64,000 bases of DNA from Aspidiotus rigidus (taxonomy: Eukaryota; Arthropoda; Insecta; Hemiptera; Diaspididae): assembly GCA_035079385.1 (NCBI GenBank), contig JAVHKY010000017.1:1116001-1180000 (forward strand), given 5' to 3'. The position numbers were made by a program, and so were the translations under genes. A model generated the notes under the pieces. That model did no database searches. It was not told the origin of the DNA and worked only from the letters and a program-made list of their open reading frames with translations. This document shows, in pieces, positions 46,195 through 56,433 of this stretch (positions within the stretch are counted from its first letter, which is position 1; the number at the start of each line of letters is the position of its first letter).

Positions 46195-47560
46195 GTCCCC
46201 CTACTATCATACATAGCTCGAGAGTCTAAATTTTTCCAAGTTTTTTGCCGGACGGCCCACGGTGAACGGCCAATTCCTCAAAGAAAAACTATAGAACAGG
46301 TTCCCTGTTGAAACCCAAAATAATGAATATTGCACTATAATGGGAAGTAAAATCGAAAAACGGCAGTGGCGAAAATATACTTCTAGAAATACTTTCGATG
46401 GTTCATGTTTATTCCAAATATGTGTTCATGTATATTATAGAAAGTACTTTTTACTTACGGCTCTCGCGTTTCAAAACCAATCCATCCATTTTCTAAAGAA
46501 AACAAAGAAAGAGAAGAAAAAAATTTGAAAAAATTTCTCCACTTTATGGAAAAACATTGAATCATGTATAATGTCTTCGGGCGTTTGCAAAGAAATATTA
46601 CGATGTAAAGATACAGCAATTTCGATCATACCGATACATCAATCTCGATTATATCAACATAAGGATCTTGATTGTACCGAAATATGGATTCTATACTCGT
46701 CTGCTATCGTAAGTTTATCCTCCATTATAGGCCTATATAATGACCTACATAAGTCTAGTATATAGTATTTAGGCTAACTAGCTCGTGGGCCTCATTCGCT
46801 CCGCTCGTTCTCCCCCCTTCTTAGTCTAGTATAAGTCAATATTTTAACAGGGAACCTGTTTTATGGGGGGCTAATTGAGAAATCTGCCGTCCGCCGTCCG
46901 CCGTGCGCCGTCCAGCGAAAAACTTAGAAAAATTTCGACCCTCGAGCCATATATGATAGGAGAGGGACTTAGAAAAATTTCGACTCTCGAGCTATAGATG
47001 ATAGGAGGGGAACTTAGAAAAATTTCGACTCTCGAGCTATATATGATAGGAGGGGGACTTAGAAAAATTTCGACTCTCGAGCTATATATGATCTAGGCTT
47101 CCTTGAATTTTCAATACCAAATCTCATTCGAATCATAAAACAGGTTCCCTGCGTTTTTTCCAAGTCCCTCTCCTATCATATATGGCTCGAGGGTCGAAAT
47201 TTTTTCTAAGTCCCCCTCCTATCATATATTCTCGAGAGTCGAAATTTTTCCAAGTTTTTCGCTGGACGGCGCACGCCAGATTTCTCAAATAGCCCCCCAT
47301 AAAACAGGTTCCCTGTTAAAATTTCGACACTCGAGAATATATGATGGGAGGGGGACTTAGAAAAAATTTCGACTCTCGAGCTATATATGATAGGAGGGGG
47401 ACTTGGAAAAATTTCGACTCTCGAGTCATATATGATAGGAGAGGGACTTAGAAAAAATTTCGAATCTGAAGCTATAAATGATAGATGAGGGACTCGGAAA
47501 ACTTTTGACTCTCGAGCTATATATGATAGGGGACAAATTTTCCCGTCTCCCTCCTATCAT
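46195..47560. repeat. 44-bp repeat array C, both orientations
   Basis: Best preserved array. Units contain CTCGAGCTATATATGATAGG then AGGGGGACTTAGAAAAATTTCGA. Several plus-oriented copies in a row run at 46930-47090 and 47330-47530; reverse copies are at 46195-46245, 47160-47250 and about 47545-47575. Adjacent units near 46980-47090 are nearly identical, so expansion is recent. Consensus length is about 44 bases. Confidence 0.85.
46841..47322. mobile_element. Fold-back element with ~70-bp inverted arms enclosing 44-bp repeats
   Basis: Left arm 46841-46923 reads ATTTTAACAGGGAACCTGTT, TTATGGGGGGCTA, TTGAGAAATCTG, GTGCGCCGTCCAGCGAAAAA. Right arm 47254-47322 is its reverse complement with few differences and one shorter GCCGTCC stretch. 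Inside are array C units in both orientations. The arm end (AACAGGTTCCCTG) also occurs alone near 47141, 47702 and 46296. No ORF, so it is non-autonomous. Confidence 0.75.
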
Positions 47561-47609
47561 AAATAGCTCGAGATTTGAGAAAAACTTGGACTTTCAAACT
47601 ACATTATAC

Positions 47610-48210
47610 TAGGCTTATTTTACGTCTAGGCCTTCTTTATACTAGCTTTATCTAGGTCTAGGCTTCCTTGAATTTTCAATACCAAATCCTATTTGACTCA
47701 TAAAACAGGTTCCCTGCGTATCTCGTTTAACTTCGTTAAGGAAGCCGTCGTTTTAAGCTATCCAGCTTTCGGTAACTCACCTCACTCGCTCCGCTCATTC
47801 GACCCCTTCTTAGTCTAGTATGACGCTAGTGTACGGTATATTGGGCCTTTATAATGAAGGCTAAACCTACTATAGCAGCACAGTTTAGGCCTATATGCCT
47901 AGTGTAATGAAGGCTAGAGGTCGAAATATTAGGTCATTGATGACGTCATAAGGCGCCGCGTCGCGTGACGCAGATTTCAGACTGACCCCCCCCCCCCCCC
48001 CCGCCCAAAGACATATATACATGTTAAAATGATTATACTCGCATGCGAATTATATGTAATGGACGCTTGAACTGGTTAGCCTAACATGCAGTATATAAAA
48101 CTTCTATAGTATATTACATGTGAGGCCCAGTATAGCCTAAATTACTGCATGTTAGCTCTAGTTTAGAGCGTCTAGTATACTGTGCGAGGCCCAGAATAAT
48201 GAAGGTGAAG
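47610..48210. repeat. Repeat tract of GGCCTAG / CTAGTATA words with a poly-C run
   Basis: Continues the word family of 43300-44060, including CTCACTCGCTCCGCTCATTC then TTCTTAGTCTAGTATGACGC. A homopolymer of about 18 C lies near 47984-48002. No gene. Confidence 0.6.
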
Positions 48211-48639
48211 GATACAGGTCTTAGAGTAGCGAAGGCCAAAATTTATCCAAGTCCCTAAAGTAGGTCAAGGTCATGTTATCAAGCATAACAAAAAAGTGAC
48301 AGTTTTCTAGAAGTAGTCTTATAAGTAGACCAAAACTTACTTCGTCCTTTGCATCTTGTTTTATCCGTCGGCCTGTGGCCTCGAAGTCTTTCATGAATTG
48401 ATCATACTAAAAAAAATATGGGACACATAATCAGTAATATTGTTAGAGTCACCAAAACCATCACTAACATTTTAAAATTCTTCCGATCTGGCTATTCACT
48501 TTTATGACAAAAATATCATATGAGTTTTATAAGCTTCCTACCAACGAATTGTGATTCATCTCGGTTTCCTGTCACCACTGGCCTCGATAGTGATTGTGCC
48601 TTCTTTCATTTCTCACTTCTCCTTTCTTTCATTTAGTTC

Positions 48640-48780
48640 GTGTTCTCTATTATCTGATGATGGTTATTTAGCCGAAAGTTCTTATACTTTGTAATTATTT
48701 TATTTTGTGCGGTTTTGTAAAGTTTTGTACCTATGATATTATATCTAATTAAACATGTCCCGCAACGTCGTTTCTCGTAT
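48640..48780 (+). repeat. Candidate Penelope-type terminal repeat fragment next to mitochondrial insert
   Basis: CTGATGATGGTTATTTAGCC then GAAAGTTC resembles the minus-strand sequence at 30785-30860. It ends about where the mitochondrial fragment starts. Confidence 0.35.
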
Positions 48781-48792
48781 TAATCATATTCA

Positions 48793-49243
48793 TTGCTGTT
48801 ATTTCTTTAGTTCTAAATAATCTTATACTTTTAATTTGAGGAAATCGATTTATTAATAATATTTTAACTATTCGATTTTTTCAATTCATTTTATTTCAGC
48901 AATTATAATTTAAATTCTTTCATTTATTAATTTAATTATATTAAGTTACATAATTAATAAATCATCTAATTCTTTAAATTTAAATAATGATATTGATTAA
49001 ATTAATTTAAATCCTTTAGGTATTTATTTTTAAAGACGATATATTGATATTATTATTTTTATATATATTTTTTATAATTAATATAATACCATTAAAAATA
49101 AATAATCCCCATAATTTTAATCAAAATAATAATAATATTTAAAACTCCTAATCATATTCAACCAGAATGATATTTTTAAATTTTTTTATTCAATTTTACG
49201 TTCAATTACCTAATAGAGAATTATTAGGCTTATTTATAACAAC
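48793..49243 (+). pseudogene. cob: Nuclear mitochondrial fragment: central cytochrome b
   Basis: Read with the invertebrate mitochondrial code: AVISLVLNNLILLIWGN (48795 on), RFINNILTIRFFQF, then SSNSLNLNNDID and INLNPLGIYF, FKDDILIL, and after one frame change PNHIQPEWYFLNFFIQFYVQ, LPNRELLG. This is the normal order of cytochrome b from the second haem-helix region to the Qo loop with its PEWY motif (here PEW with TGA as Trp). One in-frame TAA sits where Lys is expected, and there are at least two single-base shifts, so the copy is decayed. Both edges are abrupt changes in base composition. Confidence 0.9.
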
Positions 49244-49756
49244 GTAAAAAAAAAAGTATAGGTAATTCCTTCTGCCGTTACTTAGAAACTTTTTGATATT
49301 TCCCTACCTTCTAATATTCTATTAGCCTACGTCACACCTATAAAAATATTGATTTTAAATGTACTCACTTTGAGAATTTCCGGATTCAAAGAATGTGACT
49401 CTACGAACCAAAAACAAGGAATTTATCAGGTCCAAAGATCTTGCGTAATATGGCAGATATGGTTGAGGGAACGTTGTAGGTGGAACGTTGGTTTTGAAGG
49501 ATAGGACATGAGAAGAGATGTTAAACAGTTAGATTATTAGAATGGCAATAGTTAGGCCTACTAGTCAGAAATTTATGAAAACGTTGGAGGATTTGTAGGA
49601 TACGGGAAGCTACTTTACGGCTCATATTGAATGAAGAAAGAAAGATCGAAAACAATTAAAAGGATATCACGTACTACCACAAGAAATTAAAAACCGTAAT
49701 CAATCGAAAACCAAATACGTCTCCTCGTCCATACCCTCGTCTGATCCATTCTAGAT

Positions 49757-49850
49757 CATAGATCATCTATATATATATATGGACTCGCACCCTCATCACA
49801 TCTCTCACCTCTAGATATAGATCAAAATTCTGTAATTCGCATTTCTTTTC
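49757..49850 (+). repeat. Left member of an inverted repeat pair
   Basis: GATCATCTATATATATATAT, then GGACTCGCACCCTCATCACA and CTCTAGATATAG, TTCGCATTTCTTTT. The same ~85 bases appear reversed at 51334-51412. The pair encloses 1.5 kb that includes a LINE fragment. Confidence 0.75.
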
Positions 49851-49899
49851 GCAATAGCCCTGCTCCAAGTTCAGCCACCGAATCAGGTTATCCACCTCT

Positions 49900-50830
49900 A
49901 AATTTTCGTCGACTCTACTTGACTGCGAGTCTCCTCACCTCTGTCTCACAACTTCCTCAAACCCCAGTTCACAACATTCTCTTTCGCTCTACTTATCTCA
50001 GTACTTCTGAAAACGTATTCTATTTTCTTAGCCATTCCCTTCAGAAAAAATTCACTTTCATGGTATTGCCTAGTCCCCGTATTTTCCACATTACCCCCTT
50101 GGGCCTTACCGACACCTAAAATAATATACAAACCACCAAGTACTCTTTATTTTGCAGATGGGTCAAAAATCTACAACCAAGTCGGTTTCGCGTTAAAATC
50201 TCTTCTCATCGACAGGGCAACCCCGTATCAATTTCAACGGCGGAAATCTAAGCCATCTATCAATGCTTAGAAACAACACTAACCCTCTCTTTCCCATCAA
50301 ATCGTACTTTTCTGATCGCCACTGGCTCCTTGTCTACCTTGACGGCAATTTACTATGTATAAAATCACCCACTTGTCTCATGCATCCATTCTCCCCTCAT
50401 AGCCCTGTCATTCGTTTCATCTGGGTCCTCAACCATACGGGGATCCGAGGTAATGAAAAAGGCGATTTAGCTTTCCAAAACTGCCACAAAACTTCCACGA
50501 ACCAACTCTCGTCTTCTTCCCACTAAAAATGATCTCACCCACACCATCCTCTCCAAAATTACGGCTAATTGCAAAATCAAACCTCATCAAACAAATTAGA
50601 CCACTTTTCATCGCACTTACTCACGCGTCTCTGAATAGATCACGCGACTCATTCACGCTCACCCTTTTTTCAAGCTTTTCCCGTTCTCAGCGAACATTGT
50701 AACCTCGACTCCCCCTTCACAGTCACCCACATTTTCGCATGTCCAATTTACATCCAACGCATCTAAAATCGATTCACCATCAAGCTCATAAATCAAGTGC
50801 AATTAAGAGCTTGTAAAATGAAATAAAAAA
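49900..50830 (+). mobile_element. LINE remnant: RNase H and ORF2 tail
   Basis: RNase H opening ADGSKIYNQVGFALKSLL near 50155, closing motif FIWVLNHTGIRGNEKGDLA near 50418, and the tail VTHIFACP near 50730. A linker upstream (LRVSSPLSHNFLKPQF region, 49925-50120) belongs to the same ORF2. Several stops; not functional. Similar to the fragments at 20165 and 41899, so one LINE family has left at least three copies. Confidence 0.75.
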
Positions 50831-51333
50831 GTAAGAAAAATCACAATTGATTCTATTAAATAGATACACATTTTCACTTACCCTTCAATATAGCCAAAAT
50901 AATTATGAAAATTACGTATTTCATGACAGTTTATACGGTATCAAAACTGCTGATAAAATAGGAATTTCACTTCTCACAGTAATTCACTTCTCAAACTTCA
51001 CAACGCAATAATTCAATATTCAACGATTTCGGGTATTCGAACACGAGCGCTATACGAGGCAGACGTCATTATTCTGAAAATAACTTTTTTTGCAACCCCA
51101 CTATTATTGTGATGAAAGAAATGTTCAGGCGGAGCCAAACGAATCAAGTTCATGTCTCATGTCTATCATACTGTATATTAGTTTTCTGCTCGTTCATCGC
51201 CTGCATTTCCAGCCTAATACTCGTATTTGTCTAGTACTGCCTATCAGCTCAACGCAACGATCCTTATTCGTTCCGTTCATTTGTCCCCGTATTCGGCTTG
51301 TATACTGGCAGTCAAGTAAGGGCTAGTGTAAAA

Positions 51334-51412
51334 AAAGAAATGCGAATGACGGAATTTTGAACTATATCTAGAGATGAGAGATGTGATGAGGGTGCGAGTC
51401 CATATATAGGTG
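51334..51412 (-). repeat. Right member of an inverted repeat pair
   Basis: Reverse complement of 49757-49850 with only a few differences, including GGACTCGCACCCTCATCACA. The surrounding retroelement pieces point in opposite directions, so the pair may be the same retroelement end present in both orientations rather than transposon termini. Confidence 0.75.
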
Positions 51413-51480
51413 ATCTCTCCCTAGAGAGAAGGGCCTAGTACTGACCCTTAAGGGCAGCCTCTCTCCAAGGTGGTACTTTC

Positions 51481-51930
51481 TCATTCAAATGTTACTTTCC
51501 TCCCTCGGAAGTAAGAGGACGCTTTCTTGTTTGGGAGTCTTTTCAGTATGACAGTCACTTCTGCACTTTCGACCATTGGTGAAGGGCAAGGCACTCCTGA
51601 CGTTGTACCGTCAGGGAGTGTTTGTGTAGCTTTTGAGAATCTTTCTACTAACAGGCGTTGCACATTTTCGGTCTGGGTCTTGCTTTTAGAACCATCGTTT
51701 CTGGTGAGGAGTGGTAGTGGTTCTCTTGTTTGCCATTAGGCAAGTTCAAAGGCTTTGTCCCACGGTTTTTTCGTAGTGATTGCTTGTCGGAAAGCATTGT
51801 ATTTGCTTTTGGTTATGGTACTGCTGTAGTAAGGCTTTACCGTCTTCATTGCAGCTTGCAGGATTGCGAGTGTGAGCAAATGTTTTTCACGTTTCATTTT
51901 CCTAGCAAGTTTGCCGCAATCTAACCTCAC
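51481..51930 (-). mobile_element. LINE remnant: linker between endonuclease and reverse transcriptase
   Basis: Minus-strand reading gives KLARKMKREKHLLTLAILQA, SKYNAFRQAITTKKPWDKAF ELA, and after a break TLPDGTTSGVPCPSP. A basic AxxxxK..Y..F region followed by PWxKAF is typical just before RT in R1/TRAS- and jockey-type ORF2. RT itself is absent. Probably a separate insertion from the plus-strand fragment at 49900. Confidence 0.6.
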
Positions 51931-51954
51931 CTAACGATATTAGGAATACATCCA

Positions 51955-52160
51955 GGGTGTTGAAATTTTCCAAGTCCAGCTTTGAGCTATAATATAGGGG
52001 TGCTGACTTGGAAAAGTTTTGACCATCGGACCACATATATGAGATCGAATCTTGGAAAAATTTTGGGTACTTCAGTTTTTTCCGGACATCATACGTTGCA
52101 CGGCAAATGTTTCAATATAACCATCCGCCTCCCCCCACAGAACAGCTTCCCTTTAAAGCT
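51955..52160. repeat. Array D: two diverged 44-bp-type units
   Basis: TTGAGCTATAATATAGGGGT then GCTGACTTGGAAAAGTTTTGA, and a second unit with ACATATATGAGATCGAATCT then TGGAAAAATTTT. A degenerate inverted-arm end follows (CCCCCCACAGAACAGCTTCCC near 52132). Old copy of the array/fold-back family. Confidence 0.55.
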
Positions 52161-52619
52161 TTGTGAAGTGCGTAATCTATAAATCTCGCTTTCTGCATGA
52201 TTTTCTACCGGTCTATCAGCGTCAACATGAAAATTACTGGTTCATGATGAAAACAAAAGATTCACAATTTTTAAGCGACATCTGTCATTTATATTTAAGA
52301 GCCTAGGAACTAAAAAATGGGTTATTAAACAAAAAGGTTTCAAATTGTAATCAAAACAATTTTTCCGTGTGAAGGGCTCGTAAAAATATGTTCCACGCCA
52401 GCATCGAAGGCAATATAGTGTTAAACAGCGTGCGAAAAATTTTGTTACATCGATTGTTTTAGATATATCCTAGAAATGAAAAATTCTCAAGTGACAATTA
52501 TATTAGGCCTAAATAACGACGACAGAAACGTGCGAAATTTGAATCAGTACTGATAGTAGGTATACAAGTTTTTAGGAGGAGTCAACAGGAGAAAAAGTCA
52601 CCGAAAATGAGAAGAACTA

Positions 52620-52790
52620 AAAAAACTCACCGCTTCTTTAATGGAGTTGAACGAGGGGTGACAGGGTACCTATTTTATGGGGGCACGTAGGATCTAAAAA
52701 ATGTAGATTGTGACGTCACAAAGCTGGCCTAGGACGTCATCAAATTGTGACGTCACAGGACCGGACTTTGGGACCTAAATGTTGGATGCT
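52620..52790. repeat. Isolated copy of the TTGAACGAGGGG / GTGACGTCA repeat
   Basis: CTTCTTTAATGGAGTTGAAC GAGGGG, TACCTATTTTATGGGGGC and two GTGACGTCAC words, in the same order as at 36480-36600 and 36630-36740. Shows that the family spreads as a unit larger than the 44-bp repeat. Confidence 0.6.
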
Positions 52791-53747
52791 AGCGACCAAC
52801 AAACGTGTACCTTCCAGAAAGCTCTTTCCTTATGAGGAGGAATTAGGAATTCCTTTCATTTAGAATCTCAGATGTGGGTGATCATTTCTCAAAACGAAAG
52901 ATACGAGATTTGGCTTTTGCTATGCCAAATTTTCAGTTTTGATAATACTCGCAGTCAATTGTCAAAGTGGTAGTTGTTTCATAGCAAGAAAGACACTTAA
53001 TGTGGCTTCTCGAACGAACTTGTACTTTTGAGCTAATTCAATGCTATTTTGGCATTACAGAGAGAATTGGTCTCATGTAATTATATTTTTTTCTATAACC
53101 TAAACAAAATCATTTCAACTTTGTTGAATATAGTTATAACTTGGTCACATTTTCTGTCTTCGTCGCTGCAGCTCAAGATCTTCCAACAGATGCCCAGCTC
53201 AACTTTCCAAAAAAGACAAGACTAGTTCTTTCATGGATGTCATATTTAGCGCTGAAAATTAGAAATTAATATAAGTCAGAAATTTGAATTCTTTACTTGA
53301 TGAATAATAAAATAATTAGACAAAAAAGTAAACCATTTTCATTTTTTCAAGAAAAAGTCTATTGAATTTCACAATAATTGGAATGAACAGTTTTATTTGA
53401 GCAGATATGTATTATTATTTGAAACACTACAACTTCAATTTTTGGATTCTTTTAGTAAATTTCGACTCATTCTCCAAAGAACACATGATATTCAAATTTT
53501 TTATTCCTGTCATTTCATTGAAAATATGTGCTACGACACAAGAATAAAATTGTTAGTAAAGACAATTTTACATTTTTTCAAAATGGAAGGAATCACAGCC
53601 TTCAAATCTTGACTGCTCACGCATGAGAGTACAAATTTGGGACATAGAGGATGCATACGTGCTCTTCCTAAAATAATAAATTCACAAGAATGAAGAAATG
53701 AAATTTCGATCACAATATACAGTACCAAAAACTCACCGCCAACTTCT
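52791..53747. other. Non-coding stretch downstream of RIOK1
   Basis: AT-rich, no recognised gene. The RIOK1 3'UTR lies at its upper end (minus strand), but the mRNA end could not be placed. Confidence 0.45.
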
Positions 53748-56433
53748 TCAAGAACGTTTGGAATTGGTTTTATGCAGCTTTTCAGCACGCTTCTTGACGG
53801 ATTTTTTTACTTTGGTTTTACGTTTTTCAGCTTTTTGTTCTTTCACTTCTTGTTTCCGTTTCTACAAAATAGTAATAAAACCACATAATTTAAAAATGAA
53901 TCCGTTATTGGAAAGAGATAATATTAAAAAAAGAAAAAGTCGACGTTCGCTAAATAAACCCGAAATAAGACCGACACGAGATGGTCGATTTCATTGTTAT
54001 CAAACTAGCTGAAAATTTAGTTTTCAGTTTTTTCATAAATGATGGAAAATTAAGCGAACCAAGACAAACTTGGAATACCCTTCCACACGTAAACGGTTCT
54101 TCAGGGGTATAAAAACAAAGTTTGTTGAACACACAAACAAAAAAACTTACTTTCTTCTCTTCAGCAGTTTCATTACTCGGCCTACTTGAATTAACAAATT
54201 TACTAGGCTGATCTTCAGTCTCACAACTATCATCCTCGCTAGCTGAATCATTGTTATCGCTAGCCTCCGAAGGATCATTCAGTAGACCAGGGGTACTTTG
54301 AGGACCTGAAAGATCGTCTTTCAAACCAACAATTTTTTGATAGATTAAATTTTCCTCAGTCGCACCCGACTTGACTAAGTTTATATCACGCTCGATATCG
54401 TACACCTGCAACATTCAACGTTCATTTTCCATTTATTTTAAACATTCGACAAATAAGACGAGAACGAGACTCTCGCAATGAGAATCTAGGACGCTGAGAA
54501 GGAAAATGTAAAATATTGCGATCAAATTCAACAGTAAGAAGAATTTGGTATCTACACGCTATAAATTTCGTTTTGCTAAAATACCGTCGGCATCTAAGCT
54601 TTTAAAGAGTATCTCACATCATTCAATGTTTTCGGTATGTATGCTAGCTTGAAGACTTCATCAGCAACGATTTGTTCGGTGGTGAGGGGTTCCATGGTTC
54701 GTATTCGTTCCGACATCTTATCGAGATACTGTTCCATATTAGCCTCCGTTATGGTGACGTCCGTTAGAAAGTCAAATAATTCTCTAACCGTCATCGTTGC
54801 AACTCCTTTTCTCGTAAAGAATTCTACAACAAGAGTAATCGATTAGGGTGTTAGTTTTACGAGGTTCTTCAACAAGAAGGACGACTTACCAGTTATATTT
54901 GTGCAGTCTTTACGGAGGAACTCGAACGCTTGAGGATGCTCACGTTCGACTGACTGCGATACGTCAATAATGTAAAGCTTTTTCTCAAAATATCTGTACA
55001 AAAAGATGAATAAGTCGTCAAATTCGTTGATTTTGAAACAGTACAACAGAATGAACTCTCTTTTCACGTACAGCATATTAAATTCACTTAGATCGGCGTG
55101 AACTAGATTACTTCGGTTGTACATCTTCCACATCATCACACAACAATCTCTATACAGTTGGCACGCTTCGTTAGTTTCTAACTCGGCATCCTTTCAAATA
55201 CGAAACTCGAGTATTATCCAATTATTCATCACATCTTACAGTTTTCTGATGGTTATCTCACTTTTAATTTTGGCGCAGGCCATCCGTCTTTTCCTATGAA
55301 CTCCATTAAGAGAACGTGCGACTTCAAGATTTTAGGTTCTGGTACAGCCAATCCCTCTTTGAACATACGTGTCAAATTACGTAATTCTTTTTCGGCCCAC
55401 AATCGAACCATTTTACGAGGATTGTGTTGACAATAACCTTTCCGAAATCTACAAGCAATATGCAATCTAGTAACTCTCCTCACGCACAAGTATCCTCATC
55501 GTCATCATAAATTTACCTGAATTCTCCGACAACATATTTAGCACGATCTTTAAAGGTTAAAATGGAAGTTTTGTAAATCTTAATCGCGATATCCTTAGTT
55601 TGATTGGCATAAACGTGACCAGGTGTGGCGTGATAAACGTTAGCTTCTTTACCAGTGGATATACATCCATTTACTTCAGAAATCAAACCTTGATTCAACA
55701 TTTTGAAGACGATCATTCTTGTACGAGGATCCATTACTTGTTCGACTGTCGCTCGATCTTGTTTGTCTTTCTTTCGTATTCTACGAACAATAAATTCGAG
55801 TTCTGGTATTTTGTTCGTATTGAATTAAATGATGGAGTAATTTTCGTATTTTACTAACCTATCAGCTTCAAATCGCTTATTTGACTCAATCAAGTGATTC
55901 GCAACGTGCACGGGTAATTGAGGTCCTTCGTATTTCTCGACGTTAATTTTGTTCATGAATTTTTTCATCATTTTTTCAGCGGGTTGATAATTCAGGACTT
56001 TACTTTGCGACTGCGAATTCATCGTGACACATTCACCGATACGAGCTCGCTCGTAGCATTGACGACTGACTCCACTGTCAAATACTACAATAGGATTTTA
56101 AAATGATTACAAAATCACCCAGAAGTCGGTGTTGATTACGTATCATAAGAACCAACTATAATAGTCATCATCGTAATCGTCATCTTTGTACTCATCATCA
56201 TTGATATTTTCTTCCTCCTTCTCGAACTCAGAATCTTCAGGGTCTGATTCATGGTTAAGTCTCAGAGACCATATATTAATTCTTGCCGTTCTGTAATCGC
56301 ACAAATAACCGTGTTATTTATCTGGTTGGCTATAATCGAAAAGTAAAAACGATTTGATGTAAACGACTTACAGATTCGTCTCGTCAGCATCGTCGAACTG
56401 TCCGACAAACTTATCGTTTTCCAGTTGAGGCAT
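53748..56433 (-). CDS. RIOK1: RIO kinase 1, complete gene
   Basis: RIOK1 is an atypical kinase/ATPase needed for late cytoplasmic maturation of the 40S ribosomal subunit; this is family knowledge. Minus-strand exons: 56433-56372, 56290-56157, 56084-55859, 55780-55517, 55448-55262, 55190-54890, 54823-54618, 54405-54151, 53861-53748; phases agree and total 1,749 nt (582 aa). Seen: acidic N-terminus ([14 protein letters not shown]), RIO core with P-loop [11 protein letters not shown], catalytic-domain lysine in [10 protein letters not shown], active-site loop [10 protein letters not shown], metal-binding IIDVSQSVE, then RxLFDFLTD, YIPKTL and a Lys-rich C-terminus. The second-exon donor is GTTGGT. 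The part between MLY and [10 protein letters not shown] is open in frame but may contain a ~51-54-nt intron with a strong TTTTTGTACAG acceptor, which would remove 17-18 residues. Confidence 0.95.

Noticed and set aside
46841..47560. CRISPR-like array
   Set aside because: Units are contiguous minisatellite repeats in both orientations with no unique spacers, in an animal nuclear genome.
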